From JB111 sp052093225 (lineage in GTDB: Bacteria; Actinomycetota; Actinomycetes; Actinomycetales; Actinomycetaceae): DNA of 64,000 bases. The stretch is taken from the NCBI GenBank assembly GCA_052093225.1, contig JBQDDG010000007.1:1-64000 (forward strand), given 5' to 3'. The position numbers were made by a program, and so were the translations under genes. Every line of letters starts with the position of its first letter. The stretch's first letter is position 1. The notes under the pieces were generated by a model. It saw nothing but the letters and a program-made list of their open reading frames with translations, was not told the DNA's origin and ran no database searches. Positions 53,759 to 62,490 of the stretch are shown here, piece after piece.

Positions 53759-53788
53759 TAGTCTCGACTCGAATGTCTCGGAGTCGAG
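53759..53788 (+). promoter_or_regulatory. sucCD promoter (TAGTCT) overlapped by inverted repeat CTCGACTC-N10-GAGTCGAG
   Basis: The -10 TAGTCT is at 53759-53764, so the start point is expected near 53771. Perfect 8-bp arms (53763-53770 and 53781-53788) overlap the -10 and flank that start point: a candidate operator, or a hairpin at the 5' end of the mRNA. The leader is about 51 nt with GAGGGAAGGAA before the GTG. Confidence 0.55.
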
Positions 53789-53821
53789 GCATCGCCATGA
53801 AGCGAGGGAAGGAACCATCGG

Positions 53822-54988
53822 GTGGACCTCTTCGAGTACCAGGCGCGCGACATGTTCGAGAAGCACGGGGTGCCCGTGCTGCCGGGCATCGTCGCCTCGA
53901 CCCCGGAGGAGGCGCGTGCCGCCTACTCCGAGCTCGGTGGCGATCTGGCGGTGATCAAGGCCCAGGTGAAGATCGGCGGCCGTGGCAAGGCCGGCGGCGT
54001 CAAGCTGGCCCGTTCCGCCGACGAGGCGCAGCAGCACGCCGAGGCGATCCTCGGCATGGACATCAAGGGACACACGGCCCGCAAGGTCCTCGTCGCGGCC
54101 GGCGCCGACATCGACACCGAGTACTACTTCTCGGTCCTCCTCGACCGCTCCGAGCGGCGCTACCTCGCCATGTGCTCGGTCGAGGGCGGCATGGAGATCG
54201 AGCAGCTCGCCGTCGAGCGCCCCGAGGCGCTCGCCCGCATCCCCGTCGACCCGATCGTCGGCATCGACCAGGCCAAGGCGGACGAGATCGTCGCCGCGGC
54301 CGGTTTCCCGGACGACGTCGCGGGCAAGGTGGCGGACGCCATCCAGAAGCTGTGGGTCGTCTACCGCGAGGAGGACGCCACGCTCGTCGAGGTCAACCCC
54401 CTCGTGCGCACGCCGGACGGCGACATCATCGCGCTCGACGGCAAGGTCTCCCTCGACGACAACGCGTCGTTCCGTCACGAGGACCACGGTGCCCTCGTCG
54501 ACGCGGACGCGGAGGACCCGCTCGAGGCCAAGGCCAAGGCCAAGGGCCTCAACTACGTCAAGCTCGACGGCGAGGTCGGGATCATCGGCAACGGCGCGGG
54601 CCTCGTGATGTCGACGCTCGACGTCGTCGCCTACGCGGGTGAGGACCACGGCGTCGGCCCGGCGAACTTCCTCGACATCGGCGGCGGCGCCTCGGCGCAG
54701 ATCATGGCCGACGGCCTCGACGTCATCCTCGGCGACGAGCAGGTCCGCTCCGTGTTCGTCAACGTCTTCGGCGGCATCACGGCCTGCGACGAGGTCGCGC
54801 GCGGCATCGTCCAGGCGCTCGAGATCATCGGCGACCAGGCGACCAAGCCGCTCGTCGTGCGGCTCGACGGCAACAACGTCGAGGAGGGCCGGGCGATCCT
54901 CGCCGAGGCCAACCACCACCTGGTCACCCAGGCGGACACCATGGACGGCGGCGCGGCCAAGGCCGCCGAGCTCGCGGCAGCGAAGTAA
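53822..54988 (+). CDS. sucC: Succinyl-CoA synthetase beta subunit (ADP-forming)
   Basis: SucC holds the nucleotide-binding ATP-grasp domain of succinyl-CoA synthetase, which makes ATP in the TCA cycle. The 388 aa start VDLFEYQARDMFEKHGVPVL. They include QVKIGGRGKAGGVKLA, VEVNPLVRTPDGDIIALDGK, GNGAGLVMSTLDVVAYAG and VFVNVFGGITACDEVARGIV. GTG 53822 follows a good purine-rich site. sucD follows after 13 nt. Confidence 0.97.
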   Translation: MDLFEYQARDMFEKHGVPVLPGIVASTPEEARAAYSELGGDLAVIKAQVKIGGRGKAGGVKLARSADEAQQHAEAILGMDIKGHTARKVLVAAGADIDTEYYFSVLLDRSERRYLAMCSVEGGMEIEQLAVERPEALARIPVDPIVGIDQAKADEIVAAAGFPDDVAGKVADAIQKLWVVYREEDATLVEVNPLVRTPDGDIIALDGKVSLDDNASFRHEDHGALVDADAEDPLEAKAKAKGLNYVKLDGEVGIIGNGAGLVMSTLDVVAYAGEDHGVGPANFLDIGGGASAQIMADGLDVILGDEQVRSVFVNVFGGITACDEVARGIVQALEIIGDQATKPLVVRLDGNNVEEGRAILAEANHHLVTQADTMDGGAAKAAELAAAK

Positions 54989-55001
54989 GGAACCCACAGA
55001 C

Positions 55002-55928
<927 letters not shown>

Positions 55929-55945
55929 CCGACCCTTCGCACCAC

Positions 55946-55988
55946 CGACGTCGCCCCCGGCACCCTCGCGGTGCCGGGGGCGACGTCG
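55946..55988 (+). terminator. Terminator after sucCD
   Basis: A perfect 19-bp stem (55946-55964 with 55970-55988) closes the 5-nt loop CTCGC. Confidence 0.85.
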
Positions 55989-56042
55989 TGAGCGGGGCCA
56001 CCTGGGCGTGGCTCCCGCGCTCGCGGCACGATCGGCGCGACC

Positions 56043-57599
56043 ATGGCCCCGATGACCGCGACCACGACCCGCCCCGAGGCCTCCTCCGGCACCGAGCGGC
56101 GGATGCTGCTGCCCGAGGGCTGGCTGCGCGGGCTCGTCGCCGCGCTCGAGGCCGTGCTGCTCGGCTGGCTCGTCTGCGTGGTCCCCGCGATCGCCGCCTA
56201 CACCGCGACGGCGGCGTCCCCGGCACTGGGTGAGTACACGTGGCACACGGCCCTCGGCCTGGGGTCGGCCGGGTGGCTGCTCGGCCACGGCGCGCCGGCG
56301 GGGTCTCTCTCGCTCGTGCCGCTGGGCCTGAGCGCCGTGTTCGCCGCGCTGGTCATGCTGATGACGCGGCGGCACATCCTGCTCGGGGGAGCGCTCGTCG
56401 TCGCCGGGGTCGGCTACGTCGGGCTCACCCAGGCCGTGAGCCTGCTGTCCCCCTACGACGTGGATCATATGCGGCTCGCCGCCGGCTCCGCCGTCGTGGC
56501 GGTGGTCGGCTGCGCCTGGTCGTGGTGGCGCGCGGGCGCCCGCACCGCTCCGGTCCTCGCCGCCGACGCCGAGGGAGCGCCGAGCACGTCGCTGCGCCAC
56601 CGGGGCCGCCTCGTCGCCGTGCGGGCCGCCCGTGGGGCCGGTGCGACCACCGCCGTTCTCGTCACCCTCGCCATGCTCGCCGTGGCGGCCGCCGTCGCCC
56701 TGCACGCGGACCGCGCGCTCACTCTCCACCAGGCCTACGACGCCGGGGTCGTGGGCGGTACCGTCCTCGTGCTCGGCCAGCTCGCCTACGTGCCGACCGC
56801 GGGGGTCTGGGCGCTGAGCTACCTCGCCGGGAGCGGGTTCGGCGTGGGGACCGGCACCACGGTCGCACCGACGGCCGTCGAGCTCGGCACGGTCCCCTCG
56901 GTGCCGCTGCTGGGCGCCCTGCCCGGGACGACCTCCCCGCTGGGCCTGTGGCCGGCGCTCCTGCTCGTCCTCGCCGGCGCGGCCGGCGCCTGGTGGGCGG
57001 CGCGGCCGGGGCAGGCGCACCGCCTCGTCGACGCCGTCGCCGCCACCCTCGCCTCGGCGCTCACCGTCGGGCTCGCCACGTTGGTCGTGGCTGCCGCCTC
57101 GTCCGGCGCGATCGGCTCCGGCCGGATGGCCGCGCTCGGCCCGGACCCGGTGGTCCTCGCCGGGCTGGTCGCCGTCGAGGTCGCAGTCGGCGCCCTCGTG
57201 ACGACGATCGCCCTCCACCCGCGCACGCACGCGGGGCTCGGCTCCGGCGCGCGGTCGGTGCGGGAGCGCCTGCGGCGGCCCGAGGACGACGGGGAGGACG
57301 AGGGGACGACCGCGGCGAAGGCATCCGCTGCGAGGACGACCGCACCGAAGGAGACGTCGGGGAAGGCCTCCGCCGCCGGGACGTCGTCGTCGGCGACCTC
57401 CACCTCTGGGAAGTCGACTACCGCGAAGGGCACGTCGACGTCCGGGACCGCGACCGCGAAGCGGACGAACGACAGCTCGGCGAACGGCCGCGCCGTGTCA
57501 CCCGGGCGGTGGAACGCCTCCGGGTCGATGGCCAGCGCACCCACGCCGGGCGGCGCGGCCGCGGGTCGGGCCGCGACCACGCCCGGCCTCACGTCCTGA
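56043..57599 (+). CDS. DUF6350 multi-spanning membrane protein
   Basis: A 518-aa protein with about ten hydrophobic segments within residues 25-395, for example GLVAALEAVLLGWLVCVVPA and LGLSAVFAALVMLMTRRHIL. The pattern and the position between sucCD and purN match the DUF6350 family of actinobacteria, which has no known function. The last 110 residues are a Thr/Ser/Ala/Lys tail with short TSGK/TAKGTS repeats, probably cytoplasmic and disordered. ATG 56043 is taken as start; ATG 56052 is also in frame. Confidence 0.8.
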   Translation: MAPMTATTTRPEASSGTERRMLLPEGWLRGLVAALEAVLLGWLVCVVPAIAAYTATAASPALGEYTWHTALGLGSAGWLLGHGAPAGSLSLVPLGLSAVFAALVMLMTRRHILLGGALVVAGVGYVGLTQAVSLLSPYDVDHMRLAAGSAVVAVVGCAWSWWRAGARTAPVLAADAEGAPSTSLRHRGRLVAVRAARGAGATTAVLVTLAMLAVAAAVALHADRALTLHQAYDAGVVGGTVLVLGQLAYVPTAGVWALSYLAGSGFGVGTGTTVAPTAVELGTVPSVPLLGALPGTTSPLGLWPALLLVLAGAAGAWWAARPGQAHRLVDAVAATLASALTVGLATLVVAAASSGAIGSGRMAALGPDPVVLAGLVAVEVAVGALVTTIALHPRTHAGLGSGARSVRERLRRPEDDGEDEGTTAAKASAARTTAPKETSGKASAAGTSSSATSTSGKSTTAKGTSTSGTATAKRTNDSSANGRAVSPGRWNASGSMASAPTPGGAAAGRAATTPGLTS

Positions 57600-57619
57600 G
57601 CAGCCGGCCTCCCGTCGTC

Positions 57620-57664
57620 GGCGGCCGGCACCCGTGGCCTCCACGGCGGCCGGCACCCGTGGCC
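57620..57664. repeat. 20-bp perfect direct repeat between DUF6350 and the trans-sulfuration gene
   Basis: GGCGGCCGGCACCCGTGGCC occurs at 57620-57639 and 57645-57664, 25 bp apart, in the gap between two convergent genes. No simple hairpin terminator is seen there. Confidence 0.8.
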
Positions 57665-57691
57665 GACGAGGCGGCCCGGGCCGTCGGTCTC

Positions 57692-58894
57692 CTAGGCGGA
57701 GACTGACTCGGCGTCCGCGCGCGTGGTGACGCCGCCGTCGGTACACGAGCGTCGCGCGCGCTCCAACGCCGCCCGGAGGTCCTCGACGAGGTCCTCGGCG
57801 TCCTCGATGCCCACCGAGATGCGCACGAGGTCCTCCGGCACCTCCAGCGGGGTGCCGACCGCGGCCAGGTGGGTCATCGTCGCCGGCTGCTCGATGAGCG
57901 ACTCGACGCCGCCGAGCGACTCCGCGAGCGTGAACAGCTCCGTGGACTCGACGAACGCGCGGGCGAGCGCGGCGTCGCGCAGCCGCACCGAGACCATCCC
58001 GCCGAACCCGCTCATCTGGCGCGCCGCGACCTCGTGGCCGGGGTGGGAGGTGAGGCCCGGGTAGAGGACGTGGGTGACGAGGTTGCTGTCCCCCAGCGCC
58101 TCCGCGACGCGCGCGGCGTTCTCGCAGTGCCGGTCCATCCGCACGCCGAGGGTCTTGACCCCGCGCGAGACGAGCCACGAGTCGAACGGGGCGAGCCCGG
58201 TGCCGACGTCGTTCTGCAGGCCGCCCAGCTTCTCGGCGAGGGAGTCGTCCGCGAGCACGACGGCCCCGCCCACCACGTCGGAGTGCCCGCCGAGGTACTT
58301 GGTGAGCGAGTGGACGACGGCGTCGGCGCCGAGCGAGATCGGCTGCTGGAGGTAGGGGGTGGCGAACGTGTTGTCGACGACGACGAAGGCGCCGGCCTCG
58401 TGCGCGATCCCCGCGACCGCCTCGACGTCGACGATCCGCAGCAGGGGGTTCGACGGCGTCTCGACCCACACCACGGTGGGGGTGCGCTCCGCGACGGCGG
58501 CGCGCACGGCGGCGACGTCCGAGAGGTCGACGGCGGCGTGCGTCACGCCCCAGGGACCGAACGCGGACTCGAGCAGGCGCAGCGTGCCGGCGTAGGCGTC
58601 GCTGCCGAGGAGCACGTGCGAGCCGGGGCCGACGAGCGCACGCAGGAGCGCGTCCTCGGCGGCCATCCCGCTGCTGAACGTCCGGGCGGCGAAGCCCCCC
58701 TCGAGCGAGGCCAGGGTCTCCTGCAGCGCGTCGCGCGTGGGGTTGGCCGTGCGCGAGTACTCGTAGCCGTCCGTCAGCCGGCCGACGGCCTCGTGCCGGA
58801 ACGTCGACGTGAGGTGGAGGGGACGGACGACCGCGCCGGTCGCCGGGTCGGGGGACTGCCCGTCGTGGACGGTGCGGGTGCTGAGGTGAGCCAT
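57692..58894 (-). CDS. Cystathionine gamma-synthase / gamma-lyase family PLP enzyme
   Basis: A 400-aa trans-sulfuration enzyme of the Cys/Met-metabolism PLP family. YEYSRTANPTRDALQETLAS is the N-terminal substrate region, FSSGMAAEDALLRAL binds cofactor phosphate, VVVDNTFATPYLQQP contains the PLP-nitrogen Asp, VHSLTKYLGGHSDVVGG contains the PLP Lys, and SLGGVESLIEQPATMTH is the C-terminal signature. Synthase and lyase activities cannot be separated by eye, so no symbol is given. TACCGT ends 7 nt before ATG 58894, so it is probably leaderless. The C-terminus carries an extra 20 residues. Confidence 0.92.
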   Translation of the reverse strand: MAHLSTRTVHDGQSPDPATGAVVRPLHLTSTFRHEAVGRLTDGYEYSRTANPTRDALQETLASLEGGFAARTFSSGMAAEDALLRALVGPGSHVLLGSDAYAGTLRLLESAFGPWGVTHAAVDLSDVAAVRAAVAERTPTVVWVETPSNPLLRIVDVEAVAGIAHEAGAFVVVDNTFATPYLQQPISLGADAVVHSLTKYLGGHSDVVGGAVVLADDSLAEKLGGLQNDVGTGLAPFDSWLVSRGVKTLGVRMDRHCENAARVAEALGDSNLVTHVLYPGLTSHPGHEVAARQMSGFGGMVSVRLRDAALARAFVESTELFTLAESLGGVESLIEQPATMTHLAAVGTPLEVPEDLVRISVGIEDAEDLVEDLRAALERARRSCTDGGVTTRADAESVSA

Positions 58895-58901
58895 GTGCGC
58901 G

Positions 58902-58907
58902 ACGGTA
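58902..58907 (-). promoter_or_regulatory. -10 element TACCGT for the trans-sulfuration gene (leaderless)
   Basis: On the complement TACCGT (58907-58902) ends 7 nt before ATG 58894. Confidence 0.6.
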
Positions 58908-59080
58908 GCGATCGGCGTCGGAGTCGTAGCGCGCAGGTCCGCACGGTCCGACTGGTGGACGCTCCCGCGGTGGCGTCGCAGGTAAGAGACACGCCTCGCG
59001 CCGGTGGGCGGCCCACGACGCCGGGCTGCGCGACGCCCGACGCCCAGGTGGACGCTCCAGGGGCGCGATGGCCCCGGCGG

Positions 59081-59692
59081 CTACTCCGTGCCGAGCCAGC
59101 CGAGGAGCCGGTCGTCGAGACCGTTCTCGCACGCCTCGACGGCCTGGTTGGTCACGGCGCCGTCGAGGCACTCCTGGTGGCTCGCCGACACGGACCAGGT
59201 GAGGGCCGGCGCGAGGTGCAGGAACGCGATGATCGAGCCCATGACGATGGTGACGATCGTCGATCGCTCACGTCGTTGGCCGACCGTGGGCTCGGGCCGC
59301 TTGCGGGACGTGCCGTCCGCCGATCCGCTGCCCCGACCGGTGGAGGCGGGCCCGGAGCCGGGACCCACCCCTGCTCCGTGACGCGCCCCTGCTCCGTGAC
59401 GCGCCCCGGTGGTGCCGGGCCCCTGCCCGCCGGCACCGGACGGCGTGGAGGGACGGTCCTTGAAGTGCCGGGCGAACACGGCCGCGGCGACGCCGCCGAG
59501 CGCGAGGAGGCCGAGGGCGATCGTCTCGGGGAACCGGGCGATCAGCAGCGTGCCGAGCGCGCTCGCGATGACCAGCAGCGCTCCCGCCTGCGACCACCGG
59601 CCGAGCTGGGCCGCGCGCTCCTCGGCGTCGGACTCGGGCGCGCTCGATGGACGCACCGGTCCCGGTGCCTTGCCGGTCGGAGGGGTCGTCAC
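59081..59692 (-). CDS. Membrane protein of unknown function with ARHGAG repeats
   Basis: A 203-aa protein that I do not recognise. A charged N-terminus (about 35 residues) precedes two closely spaced helices (AGALLVIASALGTLLIARF and TIALGLLALGGVAAAVFARHF). A Gly/Ala/Ser-rich linker with a duplicated ARHGAG follows, then a third helix (STIVTIVMGSIIAFLHLAPAL) and a short tail with two cysteines (HQECLDG, VEACENG) that could form a disulfide outside the cell. GTG 59692 is chosen: GACAAT ends 6 nt upstream. It is divergent from purN. Confidence 0.7.
   Translation of the reverse strand: MTTPPTGKAPGPVRPSSAPESDAEERAAQLGRWSQAGALLVIASALGTLLIARFPETIALGLLALGGVAAAVFARHFKDRPSTPSGAGGQGPGTTGARHGAGARHGAGVGPGSGPASTGRGSGSADGTSRKRPEPTVGQRRERSTIVTIVMGSIIAFLHLAPALTWSVSASHQECLDGAVTNQAVEACENGLDDRLLGWLGTE
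59368..59403 (-). repeat. 18-bp tandem duplication in the 203-aa membrane protein
   Basis: Two identical units, CCCCTGCTCCGTGACGCG, at 59368-59385 and 59386-59403, encode the doubled ARHGAG. Confidence 0.85.
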
Positions 59693-59698
59693 GCGTCC

Positions 59699-59704
59699 AT
59701 TGTC
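59699..59704 (-). promoter_or_regulatory. -10-like GACAAT for the 203-aa membrane protein (leaderless)
   Basis: On the complement GACAAT (59704-59699) ends 6 nt before GTG 59692. Confidence 0.45.
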
Positions 59705-59760
59705 ACCCGATCGCCGGTCCCGGCGGGCAGTCCCGCCGGTCGTCGCTCGCCGCCGCCGTC

Positions 59761-59766
59761 TACGGT
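59761..59766 (+). promoter_or_regulatory. -10 element TACGGT for purN (near-leaderless)
   Basis: TACGGT ends 8 nt before GTG 59775. Confidence 0.5.
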
Positions 59767-59774
59767 GGGTCGTC

Positions 59775-60446
59775 GTGACCCACTCCGGCGCCCGCCCGCT
59801 CCGCCTCGTCGTGCTCGTCTCGGGCTCCGGCACACTCCTCCAGGCCGTGCTCGACGCCGTGGCCGACGGCGCGCCGGTCGAGGTCCTCGCCGTCGGCAGC
59901 GACCGGCCCGGCACCCGGGGCGAGGAGCGCGCGCGGGGCGCGGGGCTGCCCACGTTCGTCGCCCCCGTGGGCGAGCACCCCGACCGCGCCGCCTGGGACG
60001 CACACCTCGCCCGCGAGATCTCCGCCCACGGTCCGGACGTGGTCCTCAGTGCCGGGTTCATGAAGATCCTCGGGCCGGCCGTGCTCGGCGTCGCCCCGGT
60101 CCTCAACACCCACCCCGCGCTCCTGCCGTCCTTCCCCGGGGCCCACGGCGTGCGCGACGCCCTCGCCCACGGTGTGCGGGTCACCGGCTGCACGTGCCAC
60201 GTCGTCGACGCCGGGGTCGACACCGGCCCGATCGTCGCCCAGCGCGCGGTGACGGTCCTCGACGGGGACACGGAGGAGTCGTTGCACGAGCGCATCAAGG
60301 TCGAGGAGCGCGCGATGCTCGTCGAGGTCCTCACCCACCTGGCGTCCGGCGAGACCACCCTGCCCACCGCCCCGTCCGCCGGTCCGTCCACCACCGTGCC
60401 CGCCGACCCGTCCGCTTCCCTGCCGTCGGCCCCTGGCGCGCCGTAG
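59775..60446 (+). CDS. purN: Phosphoribosylglycinamide formyltransferase
   Basis: PurN transfers formyl from 10-formyl-THF to GAR in purine synthesis. The 223 aa start RPLRLVVLVSGSGTLLQAVL. They include VLSAGFMKILGPAVL, the catalytic Asn-His of LNTHPALLPSFPGAHGVRDA, and TGCTCHVVDAGVDTGPIVAQ with the catalytic Asp. The C-terminal 30 residues are a Pro/Ser/Ala tail. Its stop codon TAG is the start of the TAGACT -10 of purH. Confidence 0.95.
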   Translation: MTHSGARPLRLVVLVSGSGTLLQAVLDAVADGAPVEVLAVGSDRPGTRGEERARGAGLPTFVAPVGEHPDRAAWDAHLAREISAHGPDVVLSAGFMKILGPAVLGVAPVLNTHPALLPSFPGAHGVRDALAHGVRVTGCTCHVVDAGVDTGPIVAQRAVTVLDGDTEESLHERIKVEERAMLVEVLTHLASGETTLPTAPSAGPSTTVPADPSASLPSAPGAP

Positions 60447-60449
60447 ACT
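60444..60449 (+). promoter_or_regulatory. -10 element TAGACT for purH; its TAG is the purN stop codon
   Basis: TAGACT begins with the purN stop. The expected start point (about 60456) coincides with the first bases of the riboswitch, which supports both assignments. Confidence 0.65.
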
Positions 60450-60454
60450 GGGGG

Positions 60455-60533
60455 ACGGTCGCAACTGGCGAACGAGGTGGGTGACCACCGGGGAGCGGCC
60501 GAGCACCCCTCACAGCGCCGCTCGCCTGGGCGC
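60455..60533 (+). ncRNA. ZTP (pfl) riboswitch upstream of purH
   Basis: The aptamer consensus of the ZTP/ZMP-sensing pfl RNA is recognisable in order: GGTCGCAACTGGCGAAC, then GGTGGGTGACCACCGGGGAG, then the distal CGCCTGGGC at 60523-60531. ZMP (AICAR-phosphate) is the substrate of PurH, so its accumulation when 10-formyl-THF is short would raise purH expression. A CCGGGCG/CGCCCGG hairpin (60539-60545 with 60553-60559) lies between the aptamer and the GAGGAGGA ribosome binding site and may be the expression platform. Confidence 0.88.
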
Positions 60534-60584
60534 CGGGGCCGGGCGTCGACCGCGCCCGGGACCACCGCACCGAGGAGGACCCCC

Positions 60585-62387
60585 GTGACCGACCAGCCCA
60601 CCGCGCCCGCTCCCACGCCCACGAACGGTGACGCGCCGTCCGCCGAGACCGCCCCTGGCGCCGGTCCCGACCGCCAGGCCCGCGCGGCCGCCGAGCGTCA
60701 GCCGATCCGCCGCGCCCTCGTCTCCGTCTACGACAAGACCGGGCTGAGCGAGCTCGCGACGGCGCTCGCGGGCGCCGGGGTCGAGATCGTCTCCACCGGC
60801 TCCACGGCGGCACGGATCGCCGACGCCGGTGTGCCGGTCACTCCCGTCGAGTCCGTCACCGGGTTCCCGGAGTGCCTCGACGGCCGGGTGAAGACGCTTC
60901 ACCCGAACGTCCACGCCGGCATCCTCGCCGACCGCCGCCTCCAGGACCACCGCGAGCAGCTCGACGAGCTCGGCATCGCGCCGTTCGACCTCGTCGTCGT
61001 CAACCTCTACCCGTTCGCGCAGACCGTGGCCTCGGGCGCCGCCTACGACGAGGCGGTCGAGCAGATCGACATCGGCGGTCCCACGATGGTCCGGGCCGCC
61101 GCGAAGAACCACCCGTCGGTCGCCGTCGTCGTGGACCCGGCCCGCTACGCGGAGGTCGGCGCGGCGCTCGACGGCGGCGGGTTCAGCCTCCGCGAGCGGC
61201 GCGCGCTCGCCGCCGACGCGTTCGCGCACACCGCCGCCTACGACGCCGCCGTGGCCGGCTGGTTCGCCGAGCAGGTCGCCGCGGCCGACGCCGAGGGGAC
61301 GGACGCCGTCGGGGGACCGGCCGACGCCGCACCGTCCGCGCAGGCCCCCGCCTTCGTCGGGCTCGCCCTCGAGCGGCGCGCGACGCTGCGCTACGGCGAG
61401 AACCCGCACCAGTCCGCCGCGCTGTACGCGCCCGCGGGGGCGGTCGACGGCATCGCCGGCGCCACCCAGCTGCAGGGCAAGGCGATGAGCTACAACAACT
61501 ACGTCGACGCCGACGCCGCCGTGCGGGCCGCGCTCGACCACGAGCGCCCCGCCGTCGCGATCATCAAGCACGCCAACCCGTGCGGCATCGCGGTGGGGGA
61601 GAGCGTGGAGGAGGCCTACCGCGCCGCGCACGCCTGCGACCCGGTCTCGGCCTACGGCGGCGTCATCGCCGCGAACCGGCCTGTGACGGCAGAGATGGCG
61701 CAGGCCATGAAGGGCGTCTTCACCGAGGTCCTCGTCGCCCCCGAGGTCACCGACGGGGCCCGCGAGATCCTCTCGAGCAGGAAGAACCTCCGCGTGCTCA
61801 CGGTGACCCCGGCCCCCCGTTCGGGCACGGAGATCCGACCGATCACGGGCGGGGCGCTGGTCCAGGCGCGCGACGCCGTCGACACCGACGGGGACACGGT
61901 CGAGGGGTGGACGCACGTCGCCGGCGAGCCCGCCGACGAGGCGACCCTCGCCGACCTCGAGTTCGCCTGGCGCTCCGTGCGGGCCGTGCGCTCCAACGCC
62001 GTGCTGCTCGCCGACGCCGGCGCCACCGTCGGGGTGGGCATGGGGCAGGTCAACCGGGTCGACTCCTGCCGGCTGGCCGTCGAGCGGGCCAACACCCTCG
62101 GCGTGACCGTGTCCTCCGACGTCGAGACCGCGGGCGGCGCCCAGGCCGACGACGCCGGGTCCGACGACGCCGGCGAGGCGCCCGCCACGCCGGAGCGTGC
62201 CCGCGGCTCGGTGGCCGCCTCCGACGCGTTCTTCCCGTTCGCCGACGGCCTCCAGGTACTCATCGACGCGGGCGTCCGCGCGGTCGTCCACCCGGGCGGC
62301 TCGATCCGTGACGACGAGGTGACCGAGGCGGCGCGGGCCGCCGGCGTGACGATGTACCTCACGGGCACGCGCCACTTCGCCCACTGA
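60585..62387 (+). CDS. purH: Bifunctional AICAR formyltransferase / IMP cyclohydrolase
   Basis: PurH performs the last two steps of IMP synthesis. The MGS-like cyclohydrolase domain (about residues 40-200) has RRALVSVYDKTGLSELATAL, STGSTAARIADAG and GRVKTLHPNVHAGILADR. The formyltransferase domain follows, with RYGENPHQSAALY, MSYNNYVDADAAVRAAL, IKHANPCGIAVGESV and SDAFFPFADGLQVLIDAGVR. The 600 aa exceed the 529 of E. coli because of a 40-residue N-terminal extension and two low-complexity Ala/Asp inserts (near 235 and 520). GTG 60585 follows GAGGAGGA. It is under ZTP riboswitch control. Confidence 0.97.
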   Translation: MTDQPTAPAPTPTNGDAPSAETAPGAGPDRQARAAAERQPIRRALVSVYDKTGLSELATALAGAGVEIVSTGSTAARIADAGVPVTPVESVTGFPECLDGRVKTLHPNVHAGILADRRLQDHREQLDELGIAPFDLVVVNLYPFAQTVASGAAYDEAVEQIDIGGPTMVRAAAKNHPSVAVVVDPARYAEVGAALDGGGFSLRERRALAADAFAHTAAYDAAVAGWFAEQVAAADAEGTDAVGGPADAAPSAQAPAFVGLALERRATLRYGENPHQSAALYAPAGAVDGIAGATQLQGKAMSYNNYVDADAAVRAALDHERPAVAIIKHANPCGIAVGESVEEAYRAAHACDPVSAYGGVIAANRPVTAEMAQAMKGVFTEVLVAPEVTDGAREILSSRKNLRVLTVTPAPRSGTEIRPITGGALVQARDAVDTDGDTVEGWTHVAGEPADEATLADLEFAWRSVRAVRSNAVLLADAGATVGVGMGQVNRVDSCRLAVERANTLGVTVSSDVETAGGAQADDAGSDDAGEAPATPERARGSVAASDAFFPFADGLQVLIDAGVRAVVHPGGSIRDDEVTEAARAAGVTMYLTGTRHFAH

Positions 62388-62403
62388 CCGACCCCGCTGT
62401 TCA

Positions 62404-62461
62404 CCGAGACTGCGGTTCGTGCCCGTCGAGATTGCGGTGGGACGAACCGCAGTCTCGACGG
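62404..62461. repeat. Intergenic repeat family, locus 3 (three copies, one hairpin)
   Basis: Two copies face left (62404-62420 and 62423-62438) and one faces right (62446-62461). The last two form a 16-bp stem with one wobble pair and a 7-nt loop, so between convergent purH and the oxidoreductase gene they probably act as a bidirectional terminator. Confidence 0.8.
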
Positions 62462-62490
62462 TCAGGGGGTGGCGGCCCCGGCGGGCCTGC

